From Gallionellaceae bacterium (GTDB lineage Bacteria; Pseudomonadota; Gammaproteobacteria; Burkholderiales; Gallionellaceae), in contig VIKH01000009.1 in the NCBI GenBank assembly GCA_008080515.1, forward strand, positions 1 to 37,190: a DNA stretch of 37,190 bases, written 5' to 3'. Below are positions 28,295 through 37,190 of the stretch, piece after piece. The position numbers and the translations under genes are program-made. The first letter of the stretch is position 1. Each line of letters begins with the position of its first letter. The notes under the pieces were generated by a model. It saw only the letters and a list, made by a program, of their open reading frames with translations, made no database searches and was not told where the DNA came from.

Positions 28295-28300
28295 GAACGG
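28189..28300 (-). repeat. Family A palindromic repeat inserted in metH
   Basis: The 112 bases begin CCGTTCGCATTGAGCTTGTC and end AAGCACGAACGG, with a second hairpin (GCCCGC TTGC GGGC) inside. The core CATTGAGCTTGTCGAAATG is the reverse complement of the copy after dacB. In the metH frame it brings a TAG after VRAWNY. Confidence 0.88.
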
Positions 28301-31300
28301 TTTTCAAATTATTGTTCGCGACTTCCTCGTAGCCCCAGAACTCGCGGCGCACGCGCAGGTGCAGGTGTTCGGCGAAGGCTTCGGCGAGGCGGTCGGCCAG
28401 CGACTGCAACAGGATGGCGCTGTAGTCGTCGTGCGCCCGCTCGAATTCCTTCAGCTTCTTCTCGATGCCGATGCCCGCAGTAACGGCGAATGCGTCGATG
28501 TAATCCGCGACACCCGTTTCTTTCGGCGCGATGAAATCGGCCAGGCAGTAGTTGGGGATGTCGTCCGGTTTTTTCGTCTGCTGCCGCAGGTTATGCCAGG
28601 TCATCGCAACTTGCTTGCGCGTCTCGTCGGCGTAGATTTCAATGTCATCACTGTTCACGCTGTTTGCCGGGAACAAGCCGAACACGGCATTTGCCGTGAG
28701 CCATTGCTCCGCGATGATCTTCTTGAGCATCTCCTGCGCATCGGCGAACAGCTTGCGCGCCTCGACGCCCACCGTCGCATCCTGCAATATCTTCGGGTAG
28801 CGCCCGGGCAGCTCCCATGCCTGGAAGAATGGCGACCAGTCTATGAAATCCACAAGGATGCCGATCGGGTAGTTCTCCAGTTTGTGTAAGCCAGGCAGCC
28901 TGGGCTTTGGTGGAGAATATTTTTTCCAGTCGGTTTTCAGTCCATGCGCGCGCGCCTCAGCCAGCGTGACATATACGGCCTTGGTCTTTTTGCCTGCGTG
29001 CAGGTCGCGCGCAGCCTGGTAATCGGCCTTGATCCCGGCGACATAGCTGTCGCGCAGCGTGGCGCTCAACAGGTTGCTGCACACGCCCACCGCGCGCGAG
29101 GCATCGGCCACATACACCACCGCGCCATCCGGGTAATTGGGTTCGATCTTCACGGCGGTATGCACCCGCGAAGTGGTCGCGCCGCCGATCATCAGCGGGG
29201 TGGAGAAGCCCTGGCGCTGCATCTCTTTCGCCACATGCGCCATCTCTTCCAGCGACGGGGTGATCAGGCCGGACAAGCCGATGATGTCGGCCTTGTGCTC
29301 GCGCGCGGTGTCGAGTATCTGCTGGCACGGCACCATCACGCCCATGTTCACCACCTCGAAATTGTTGCACTGCAACACCACGGTGACGATGTTCTTGCCG
29401 ATGTCGTGTACGTCGCCCTTGACCGTGGCCATGACGATCTTGCCCTTGGCGCTGGTATTGCCGGTGCGCGCTTTTTCCGCTTCGATGTAGGGCACCAGAT
29501 GCGCCACCGCCTGCTTCATCACCCGCGCTGATTTCACCACCTGCGGCAGGAACATCTTGCCCGCGCCGAACAGGTCGCCGACCACGTTCATGCCGGCCAT
29601 CAGCGGTCCTTCGATCACCTCCACCGGGAGTTTCGCTTGCTGGCGCGCTTCCTCGGTGTCCTCCACGATGTACGCGGTGATACCGCGCACCAGCGCGTGG
29701 GTGAGCCGCTCCTGCACCGTGCCCTTGCGCCATTCCAAGTCTTCGACCTGCTCCTTGCCGCCGCCCTTGACGGATTCGGCCAGCTTGACCAGTTTTTCGC
29801 CCGCGTCGGGATGGCGGTTCAGCACCACGTCTTCCACCGCGTCGCGCAGGCCTTTGGGAATTTCCTCGTACACGCCGAGCTGCCCGGCATTGACGATACC
29901 CATGTTCATGCCCGCGCGGATGGCGTGATACAGGAACACGGTGTGGATCGCCTCGCGCACTGGCTCGTTGCCCCGGAAGCTGAAGGAAACATTCGACACG
30001 CCGCCGCTGATTTTCGCGTAGGGCAGATTCTGGCGTATCCAGCACGTGGCCTCGATGAAGTCCACCGCGTAGTTGTCGTGCTCCTCGATGCCGGTGGCGA
30101 TGGCAAAGATATTGGGGTCGAAGATGATGTCTTCCGGGGGGAAGCCGACCTTGTCTACCAGGATGTCATAGCTGCGCTGGCAGATCTCCGTTTTGCGCTG
30201 GTAAGTATCAGCCTGGCCTTGCTCGTCGAACGCCATCACCACTGCCGCTGCGCCATAGCGCCGCAGCAGGCGGGCATGTTCAAGAAATTTCTCTTCGCCT
30301 TCCTTGAGCGAAATGGAATTGACGACGGACTTGCCCTGCACGCACTTCAGCCCGGCCTCGATGATGCTCCACTTGGAGGAGTCAATCATCAGCGGCACTT
30401 TGGCGATGTCCGGCTCGGAAGCGATCAGGTTGAGGAATCTCGCCATCGCGGCTGCGCCGTCCAGCATTGCCTCGTCCATATTGACGTCAATCACCTGCGC
30501 GCCGTTTTCCACCTGCTGGCGGGCGATTGCCAGTGCTTCATCGTGCTGGCCTTCCATGATGAGCCGCTTGAATTTGGCCGATCCGGCCACGTTGCAGCGT
30601 TCGCCGACATTGACGAACAGCGAGTCGTCGCCGACGTTGAACGGCTCCAGCCCAGCCAAGCGCAGCTTTTTCTCGAGGCTTGGGAGACGGCGTGGCGGCA
30701 CGTCCTTGAGCGCCTCGGCAATCGCCCGGATGTGCGCGGGAGACGTGCCGCAACAGCCGCCCGCGACGTTGAGGAAGCCGCTGGTGGCGAATTCCTTCAA
30801 CAGCCGCGCGGTGGTTTCCGGTGTCTCGTCGTAGCCGGTTTCCGCCAGCGGGTTGGGCAGCCCGGCGTTGGGGTGGGCGCTGACATAGCAGCTTGCCACC
30901 CGCGCCAGTTCTTCCACGTAAGGGCGCATCATTTCCGCGCCCAGCGCGCAGTTCAACCCGATGGACAGCGGCCTGGCATGGGACAGCGAATTCCAGAAAG
31001 CCTCGGTGGTCTGCCCCGAAAGCGTGCGGCCGGAAGCGTCGGTGATCGTCCCGGAAATCATGATCGGAACCCGCACACCGTGCTGCTCGAAATGCCGCTC
31101 GATGGCGAACAAAGCAGCCTTGGCGTTGAGCGTGTCGAAAATGGTTTCGACCATCAAAATATCGGTGCCGCCGTCCAACAGCCCGCGCACCGCTTCGGCA
31201 TAGCTTTCCACCAGCTCGTCGAAGGTGACATTGCGCGCGCCGGGGTCGTTCACGTCCGGCGAAATGGAAGCCGTGCGCCCGGTCGGGCCCAGCACGCCAG

Positions 31301-31715
31301 CGACGAAGCGCGGTTTGTCCTTGGTGGAAAATTCATCGCACAGGCCGCGCGCCAGCTTCGCTCCGGCCACGTTCAACTCGTACACCAGATGCTGCATTGC
31401 GTAATCCGCCATCGAAACGGCAGTGGAATTAAAAGTGCATGTCTCGAGAATGTCCGCACCCGCTTCCAGATATTGGCGGTGAATGCCGCCGATGATATGC
31501 GGCTGGGTCAGAAGCAACAGGTCGTTGCAGCCCTTCAAGTCAACCGGGTGGTCGGCAAAGGCGCGGCGCGGGCCGGAATGGTCGCCGTATAGCACGGTGC
31601 CGCGATAGTGTTCTTCGGTGAGCTTGTGGCGCTGGATCATGGTGCCCATGGCGCCATCCAGAATCAGGATGCGCTGTTGCAGCAGGGCTTCGATGGGTTG
31701 AGGTTGGTGTGGCAT
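28278..31715 (-). CDS. metH: Cobalamin-dependent methionine synthase, truncated by a repeat insertion
   Basis: A 1145-residue protein; normal MetH has about 1230. Domains in order: homocysteine-binding barrel with zinc ligands ([10 protein letters not shown] and [10 protein letters not shown]), pterin-binding barrel ([30 protein letters not shown]), cobalamin-binding cap and Rossmann domain with the axial His motif [13 protein letters not shown], and most of the AdoMet-activation domain (to [13 protein letters not shown]). The last residues, after NNNLKT, come from a palindromic repeat and end in TAG. The missing stretch contains the AdoMet-binding [10 protein letters not shown] motif, so reactivation of oxidised cobalamin should fail even if catalysis works. 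It follows hemE by 96 bases on the same strand. The ribosome site is weak. Confidence 0.93.
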   Translation of the reverse strand: MPHQPQPIEALLQQRILILDGAMGTMIQRHKLTEEHYRGTVLYGDHSGPRRAFADHPVDLKGCNDLLLLTQPHIIGGIHRQYLEAGADILETCTFNSTAVSMADYAMQHLVYELNVAGAKLARGLCDEFSTKDKPRFVAGVLGPTGRTASISPDVNDPGARNVTFDELVESYAEAVRGLLDGGTDILMVETIFDTLNAKAALFAIERHFEQHGVRVPIMISGTITDASGRTLSGQTTEAFWNSLSHARPLSIGLNCALGAEMMRPYVEELARVASCYVSAHPNAGLPNPLAETGYDETPETTARLLKEFATSGFLNVAGGCCGTSPAHIRAIAEALKDVPPRRLPSLEKKLRLAGLEPFNVGDDSLFVNVGERCNVAGSAKFKRLIMEGQHDEALAIARQQVENGAQVIDVNMDEAMLDGAAAMARFLNLIASEPDIAKVPLMIDSSKWSIIEAGLKCVQGKSVVNSISLKEGEEKFLEHARLLRRYGAAAVVMAFDEQGQADTYQRKTEICQRSYDILVDKVGFPPEDIIFDPNIFAIATGIEEHDNYAVDFIEATCWIRQNLPYAKISGGVSNVSFSFRGNEPVREAIHTVFLYHAIRAGMNMGIVNAGQLGVYEEIPKGLRDAVEDVVLNRHPDAGEKLVKLAESVKGGGKEQVEDLEWRKGTVQERLTHALVRGITAYIVEDTEEARQQAKLPVEVIEGPLMAGMNVVGDLFGAGKMFLPQVVKSARVMKQAVAHLVPYIEAEKARTGNTSAKGKIVMATVKGDVHDIGKNIVTVVLQCNNFEVVNMGVMVPCQQILDTAREHKADIIGLSGLITPSLEEMAHVAKEMQRQGFSTPLMIGGATTSRVHTAVKIEPNYPDGAVVYVADASRAVGVCSNLLSATLRDSYVAGIKADYQAARDLHAGKKTKAVYVTLAEARAHGLKTDWKKYSPPKPRLPGLHKLENYPIGILVDFIDWSPFFQAWELPGRYPKILQDATVGVEARKLFADAQEMLKKIIAEQWLTANAVFGLFPANSVNSDDIEIYADETRKQVAMTWHNLRQQTKKPDDIPNYCLADFIAPKETGVADYIDAFAVTAGIGIEKKLKEFERAHDDYSAILLQSLADRLAEAFAEHLHLRVRREFWGYEEVANNNLKTVRAWNY

Positions 31716-31811
31716 TGCGTCCGACTCGGGAAATGAGCGCGGATTTTACCATGCGAGGGAGTGATGCCGACACGGCGAACCGCATGGCGGTTCGCCGCAA
31801 AGAACGCGGGT

Positions 31812-32876
31812 TTAGTGGTATTTCCGGCTCAGCTCATGCACCGCCTGCACCAGCGCCGCCGCATTTTCCGGATCGGTGAACTGGGAGATGCCGTGTCCCA
31901 GATTGAACACATGGCCGCTGCCGTAGCCGTAGCTGGCCAGGATGCGCTCGGTCTCGGCGCGGATGGCTTCCGGTGTGGCAAACAGCACGCTCGGATCCAG
32001 GTTGCCCTGCAGCGCGACCTTGTGCCCGACGCGCTGACGCGCCACGCCGATATCCATGGTCCAGTCCAGCCCCACGGCGTCGCAGCCAATGTCGGCGATG
32101 CTCTCGATCCACAACCCGCCGCCCTTGGTGAACACGATCACCGGCACCTTGACACCGTCGTGCTCGCGCTTCAGCCCCCCCACGATGCGCTGCATATAGG
32201 GCAAAGAAAACTCGTGGTAAGCGTAGTGCGACAGCGCGCCGCCCCAGGAATCGAAAATCATCACTGCCTGGGCACCCGCCTCGATCTGCGCGTTGAGGTA
32301 TTGCGTCACCGCCTGCGCGGTGACCTCCAGAATGTGGTGCATCAGCTTCGGCTCGGTGTACATCAGCGTCTTCACGCGCGCGTAGTCGTCGCTGCTGCCG
32401 CCTTCCACCATGTAGCAGGAGAGCGTCCACGGGCTGCCGGAAAAACCGATCAGCGGCACGCGGCCATCCAGCGCCTTGCGGATTTGCGATACCGCATCGG
32501 TCACGTAGCGCAGGTCACTGCCGATGTCGGGTGCGCGCAGCGCTTTGATGGCGGCTTCGCTGTGCAGGGGGCGCTCGAACTTGGGGCCCTCGCCTTCGGC
32601 GAAATACAGGCCAAGACCCATCGCGTCCGGCACGGTGAGGATGTCGGAAAACAGGATGGCGGCATCCAGCGGGAAGCGGTCCAGCGGTTGCAGCGTGACT
32701 TCCGTAGCCATATCCGGACTCTTGCAAAGGTTCAAGAAGCTGCCCGCACGCTTGCGCGTGGCGCAGTATTCCGGCAGATAGCGCCCGGCCTGCCGCATCA
32801 TCCACAGCGGGGTATATTCCGTCGGTTGGCGCAGCAAAGCGCGCAGGAAGGTGTCGTTTTTCAGTTTGGAGTTCAT
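31812..32876 (-). CDS. hemE: Uroporphyrinogen decarboxylase
   Basis: A 354-residue haem-pathway enzyme converting uroporphyrinogen III to coproporphyrinogen III in the cytoplasm. It has the N-terminal signature [20 protein letters not shown], the active-site aspartate region [16 protein letters not shown], the [17 protein letters not shown] motif, the [10 protein letters not shown] segment and the C-terminal [20 protein letters not shown]. Length is normal. It is upstream of metH on the same strand, and divergent from bioA across 161 bases. Confidence 0.97.
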   Translation of the reverse strand: MNSKLKNDTFLRALLRQPTEYTPLWMMRQAGRYLPEYCATRKRAGSFLNLCKSPDMATEVTLQPLDRFPLDAAILFSDILTVPDAMGLGLYFAEGEGPKFERPLHSEAAIKALRAPDIGSDLRYVTDAVSQIRKALDGRVPLIGFSGSPWTLSCYMVEGGSSDDYARVKTLMYTEPKLMHHILEVTAQAVTQYLNAQIEAGAQAVMIFDSWGGALSHYAYHEFSLPYMQRIVGGLKREHDGVKVPVIVFTKGGGLWIESIADIGCDAVGLDWTMDIGVARQRVGHKVALQGNLDPSVLFATPEAIRAETERILASYGYGSGHVFNLGHGISQFTDPENAAALVQAVHELSRKYH

Positions 32877-33037
32877 GTGGTTCTCTATTGATTTCAGGTT
32901 TGAATTGCCCCGGCGCTACGCCTCGATTATACATTATGGAAGCGCCGGATAAGCTTTGCGCGGTCGCAAGCGCGGCTTCCTTTACTACCAGCCCTCCGCC
33001 AACATAGAATTGTGGCCGGTCACACGCCCCCTCGCCC

Positions 33038-34459
33038 ATGCCCAACTCCGACTTGCTCGCCCGTTCCCGCGCCGCCGTGTGGCATCCCTGCACGCAGATG
33101 AAGCGGCACGAAGCGCTGCCGCTGGTGCCGATCGCGCGCGGCGAAGGCGCGTGGCTGTACGATTTCGACGGCAGGCGCTACCTGGATGCGGTGAGTTCCT
33201 GGTGGGTCAATCTGTTCGGACACTGTAACCCGCGCATCAACGCGGCGGTCGCCGACCAGCTCGGCAAGCTGGAGCATGTGATGCTGGCGGGTTTCACCCA
33301 CGAACCGGCGGTGCAATTGTCCGAGCGGCTGGCGCAGTTGGCGCCCGCCGGGATGGGGCACTGCTTTTATGCTTCGGATGGCGCGTCGGCGGTCGAGATC
33401 GCGCTGAAAATGAGCGCTCACTACTGGCTTAATCTGGGCAAGCCCGACAAGAATGGTTTTGTCAGTCTGCAAAACAGCTATCACGGCGAAACGCTGGGCG
33501 CGCTGTCGGTTACCGACGTGGCGCTGTTCCGAAACGCTTACGGCGCGCTGCTGAAACACCACGCCACCGTGCCCAGCCCGGACTGGCGCCTGGCGGCGCA
33601 AGGGGAGGGTGCGCGCGATTACGCGCTGCGTTGCGCGGAGCTGCTGGAAGCACATTTGCAGCAACATCACGCCAGCCTCGCGGCGTTCATCGTGGAACCG
33701 CTGGTGCAGGGAGCGGCGGGGATGGCGATGTATCACCCGGTTTACCTGCAACGCGCGCGCGCGCTGTGCGACCGCTACGGAGTACACCTGATCGCCGATG
33801 AAATTGCGGTGGGCATGGGGCGCACCGGGACGATGTTTGCCTGCGAGCAGGCGGAAAATCCCCCCTGCCCCCCTTTAACAAAGGGGGGAAGTGCGGGAGA
33901 CCGGAAAGGTTGCAACAGCTCGACGCCATCCCCCTCACCTTTGCCAAATGGGGGGGATGGGGGGATTTCACCGGATTTCCTGTGCCTGTCCAAGGGCATC
34001 AGCGGCGGCTATCTTCCGTTGTCGCTGGTGATGTGTACGGACAACATTTACCGGGCGTTTTATGCCGACGAAGTGGCGCGCGGCTTTCTGCACTCGCATT
34101 CCTACAGCGGCAACCCGCTGGCCTGCCGCGCCGCGCTGGCCACCCTTGATATTTTCGCGCAGGATGGGGTGCTGGAGGCCAATCGCAGCAAGGCCGCACG
34201 TTTCAACCATATCCTCCGACCGCTGGCCGACCATCCAAAAGTGCGCCACTTCCGCAATACCGGCATGATCTGGGCGTTTGAGGTGGACAGCCCGCACCGT
34301 GATTTTGCCCAGCGCTGCTTCACGCTTGCGCTGGAACGGGAACTGCTGCTGCGCCCGATGGACAAAACCGTTTACTTCATGCCGCCCTATATCATAGGCG
34401 ACGCGGAAATGGACATGCTGGTCGCACGCACGCTGGGAATCGTCGCACACCTTTGCTGA
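33038..34459 (+). CDS. bioA: Adenosylmethionine-8-amino-7-oxononanoate aminotransferase with a repeat-encoded insertion
   Basis: A 473-residue class III PLP aminotransferase for biotin synthesis (KAPA to DAPA with SAM as amino donor). Typical motifs: WHPCTQMKRHE, SSWWVNLFGHCNPRI, YASDGASAVEIALKM, NSYHGETLGALSVTD, LIADEIAVGMGRTG (PLP-binding Asp) and the catalytic Lys319 in FLCLSKGISGGYLPLS. Relatives have about 430 residues. The extra 36 (273-308, nucleotides 33854-33961) lie between ACEQA and GISPDFLCLSKG and are encoded by a palindromic repeat. The insertion keeps the frame; whether the enzyme tolerates it so near the lysine is unclear. No other bio genes are in the window. dacB follows after 9 bases. 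Confidence 0.93.
   Translation: MPNSDLLARSRAAVWHPCTQMKRHEALPLVPIARGEGAWLYDFDGRRYLDAVSSWWVNLFGHCNPRINAAVADQLGKLEHVMLAGFTHEPAVQLSERLAQLAPAGMGHCFYASDGASAVEIALKMSAHYWLNLGKPDKNGFVSLQNSYHGETLGALSVTDVALFRNAYGALLKHHATVPSPDWRLAAQGEGARDYALRCAELLEAHLQQHHASLAAFIVEPLVQGAAGMAMYHPVYLQRARALCDRYGVHLIADEIAVGMGRTGTMFACEQAENPPCPPLTKGGSAGDRKGCNSSTPSPSPLPNGGDGGISPDFLCLSKGISGGYLPLSLVMCTDNIYRAFYADEVARGFLHSHSYSGNPLACRAALATLDIFAQDGVLEANRSKAARFNHILRPLADHPKVRHFRNTGMIWAFEVDSPHRDFAQRCFTLALERELLLRPMDKTVYFMPPYIIGDAEMDMLVARTLGIVAHLC
33854..33961 (+). repeat. Palindromic repeat (family C) inside bioA
   Basis: The 108 bases have inverted ends (AAATCCCCCC near 33856 and GGGGGGATTT near 33960), and contain a perfect 9-bp stem, CCCCCCTTT-AAC-AAAGGGGGG. 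The translation (PPCPPLTKGGS, PSPLPNGGDGG) is typical of C-rich/G-rich palindromic repeats seen in several bacterial genomes. It adds 36 codons in frame. Confidence 0.88.
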
Positions 34460-34468
34460 ATAGATACC

Positions 34469-35881
34469 GTGAAATTTTTCATCGCCCTGTTTTTTATCTT
34501 TAGCCTGCTTGCCGGGGCGCAAGCCGCACCGCTGCCGCCGCGAGTGCTGGCGGAGCTGAAAAAAGCGCACATTCCGGCGAGCGCCGTCGGCGTCGTGGTG
34601 CGCGAGATCAAGGCGGGCGCGCCGTTGATCGCGGTGAACGCGAAGCTGCCGATGAACCCGGCCTCTACCATGAAGCTGCTCACCACTTATGCCGGGTTGG
34701 AGCTGCTCGGCCCTGCCTACACCTGGAAAACCGAGGCCTGGCTGGACGGCAAGCTGGAGCAGGGCGTGTTGCAGGGCGATCTGGTGCTGAAGGGCTACGG
34801 CGACCCGAAATTCACCATCGAGCAGTTCTGGCTGTGGCTGCGCGAGCTGCGCGCGCGCGGCCTGCGCGAGATACGCGGCGACCTGGTGCTGGATCGCAGC
34901 TATTTCGAGCTGCCCGCGCACGACCCCGCCGCTTTCGACAACGACCCGGTACGCGCTTACAACGTCGGCCCCGACGCGCTGTTGCTGAACTTCAATACCT
35001 TGCGGCTGCGCTACCTGCCGGACGGGGACGCCTTGAAGGTCATCAGCGAGCCGGATCTGAATGGCGTGACCCTGGATAACCGGCTGGTGCCGCAAGTGGC
35101 ACCCGGTTCGACTAAAGGCGGGTGCGACAACTGGGACGATGCGATCCGCGTGCAGCCGGACGGCGACAGCGTGATCCTGCAGGGCGGCTATCCGAGCGTA
35201 TGCGGCGAGCGCGAGCAGAACTTGAGCGTGATGCCGCACCCGCGCTATGTTGCAGCGCTGTTCCGCACGCTGTGGCAGGAACTGGGCGGGGCGCTGCAAG
35301 GCGGCGCGCGCGAAGGGGTGGCGGGCGCGGGCGCGCAACTGCTTTCTACCCACCCGTCCGCACCGCTGTCCGAAGTGATCCGCGACATCAATAAATTCAG
35401 CAACAACGTCATGGCGCGGCAACTGTTTTTGACGCTGGGCGCAGCGGACGGGGCGACCGCCTCACTCCCGCGCAGCATCGAAGCCACTCGGGAATGGCTC
35501 CGGGGCAAAGGGCTGGATTTCCCTGAGCTGGTGCTGGAAAACGGGGCGGGGCTGTCGCGCGCCGAGCGCATCAGCCCGCAGCATCTCGCGCAACTGCTGC
35601 AAAGTGCGGCAACCGGCCCGTTGAGCGCGGAACTGGTGGCCTCGCTGCCGATTCTCGGGGTGGATGGCTCGGCGAAAAAACGCCTCCGGGACAGCCCGGC
35701 AACCGGCCACGCGCACCTGAAAACCGGCACGCTGGAAGGCGTCAAGACCATCGCCGGGTACGTCAGGTCGCACGCTGGCCGCGAGTGGGTACTGGTGTTC
35801 TTCATCAATCACCCGAACGCAAAACTGGGACAGGCAGCGCAGGATGCGCTGATCGAGTGGGTACAGCGGCGGCACTATTGA
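34469..35881 (+). CDS. dacB: D-alanyl-D-alanine carboxypeptidase/endopeptidase (PBP4)
   Basis: A 470-residue S13-family penicillin-binding protein, started at GTG 34469, where the signal peptide begins (KFFIALFFIFSLLAGAQA). The active-site motifs are SxxK as STMK (in NPASTMKLLTTY), SxN as SNN (INKFSNNVMARQLF) and KTG (HLKTGTLEGVKT). It trims or cuts peptidoglycan cross-links in the periplasm. It follows bioA by 9 bases. The last Tyr codon and the TGA lie inside the 15-bp inverted repeat arm starting at 35876. Confidence 0.95.
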   Translation: MKFFIALFFIFSLLAGAQAAPLPPRVLAELKKAHIPASAVGVVVREIKAGAPLIAVNAKLPMNPASTMKLLTTYAGLELLGPAYTWKTEAWLDGKLEQGVLQGDLVLKGYGDPKFTIEQFWLWLRELRARGLREIRGDLVLDRSYFELPAHDPAAFDNDPVRAYNVGPDALLLNFNTLRLRYLPDGDALKVISEPDLNGVTLDNRLVPQVAPGSTKGGCDNWDDAIRVQPDGDSVILQGGYPSVCGEREQNLSVMPHPRYVAALFRTLWQELGGALQGGAREGVAGAGAQLLSTHPSAPLSEVIRDINKFSNNVMARQLFLTLGAADGATASLPRSIEATREWLRGKGLDFPELVLENGAGLSRAERISPQHLAQLLQSAATGPLSAELVASLPILGVDGSAKKRLRDSPATGHAHLKTGTLEGVKTIAGYVRSHAGREWVLVFFINHPNAKLGQAAQDALIEWVQRRHY

Positions 35882-35998
35882 TCCGGCACGGTTTGAACTT
35901 GATTGCCGTTCGTGCTGCCTGTCGAAGCACAAGAATCCGTTCACATTTCGACAGGCTCAATGCGAGCGGATTCTTGGATAATGCGTGCCGGATCAATA
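35876..35998. repeat. 15-bp inverted repeat enclosing a family A palindromic repeat
   Basis: TATTGATCCGGCACG (35876-35890) and CGTGCCGGATCAATA (35984-35998) are perfect inverted copies. Between them lies a family A repeat (GCCGTTCGTGCTGCCTGTCG... CATTTCGACAGGCTCAATGC, about 35904-35975). The whole can fold into a long cruciform or, as RNA, a stem that might end or protect the dacB transcript. No T-run follows. The dacB stop codon is part of the left arm. Confidence 0.8.
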
Positions 35999-36001
35999 AC
36001 C

Positions 36002-37172
<1,171 letters not shown>

Positions 37173-37190
37173 CTCAGAACACGGTTGCTC

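Noticed and set aside
29637-31592. Very long open frame antisense to metH on the plus strand
   Set aside because: It mirrors the codon pattern of metH (GC-rich third positions), has no recognisable domain and the sense strand is an unmistakable MetH.
31716-31811. Cobalamin or S-adenosylhomocysteine riboswitch before metH
   Set aside because: The gap to hemE is only 96 bases and contains none of the expected conserved boxes.

Overview
The window looks like a chromosomal segment of a GC-rich betaproteobacterium, most likely of the order Nitrosomonadales (Gallionellaceae-like). This rests on the apaG/rpe/gph/trpE neighbourhood, two PEP-CTERM proteins, a DUF4212 plus VC_2705-type sodium:solute symporter beside a TctDE-like two-component system, and the overall style of the proteins. 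The assignment is inference; no rRNA or other phylogenetic marker is present.

Layout. 1-9334 is almost all minus strand: the start of a lipoprotein cut by the window edge, an outer-membrane beta-barrel protein, a NarL-type response regulator with its 7TM histidine kinase, a PEP-CTERM protein, a secreted phosphoesterase, a lipoprotein ligand-binding protein of the branched-chain amino acid receptor type, and an OmpR-type sensor/regulator pair. Divergent from that pair is a two-gene symporter operon (9612-11986) ending in a clear terminator. 12068-14700 holds a TPR protein, a small membrane protein, a badly deleted mntP remnant and a PAS-sigma54 activator. 14743-17051 is an apaG (frame-broken), methyltransferase, mltA operon. 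A second PEP-CTERM gene stands divergent from the plus-strand run rpe, gph, trpE, followed by a frame-disrupted mltD. Then come a fused two-domain peptide-type ABC ATPase (minus), typA (plus), metH and hemE (minus), bioA and dacB (plus), and an IS110-family insertion sequence at the right edge.

The most striking feature is not one gene but repeat invasion of genes. At least three families of short palindromic repeats lie inside coding regions. They sit in frame in the ABC ATPase (three insertions), bioA (a few residues before the catalytic lysine) and the N-terminus of mltA. In metH a 112-bp insertion brings a stop codon and separates the last part of the AdoMet-activation domain from the rest. 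A 108-bp MITE-like element with terminal inverted repeats and a TAAT duplication sits exactly in the rpe/gph stop-start overlap; the duplication recreates both the stop and the start codon, and the element's end places a Shine-Dalgarno-like sequence before gph. A second, composite copy flanked by TTAA lies after typA. Another palindromic repeat, enclosed by a 15-bp inverted repeat, spans the dacB stop codon next to the IS110 element, whose upstream non-coding region folds into stem-loops and may encode a bridge RNA.

Several genes show decay: the mntP remnant, frame breaks in apaG and mltD, and split metH. Either this genome (or a draft assembly of it) is eroding, or some of these are sequence errors; the repeat insertions themselves cannot be explained as simple base-call errors.
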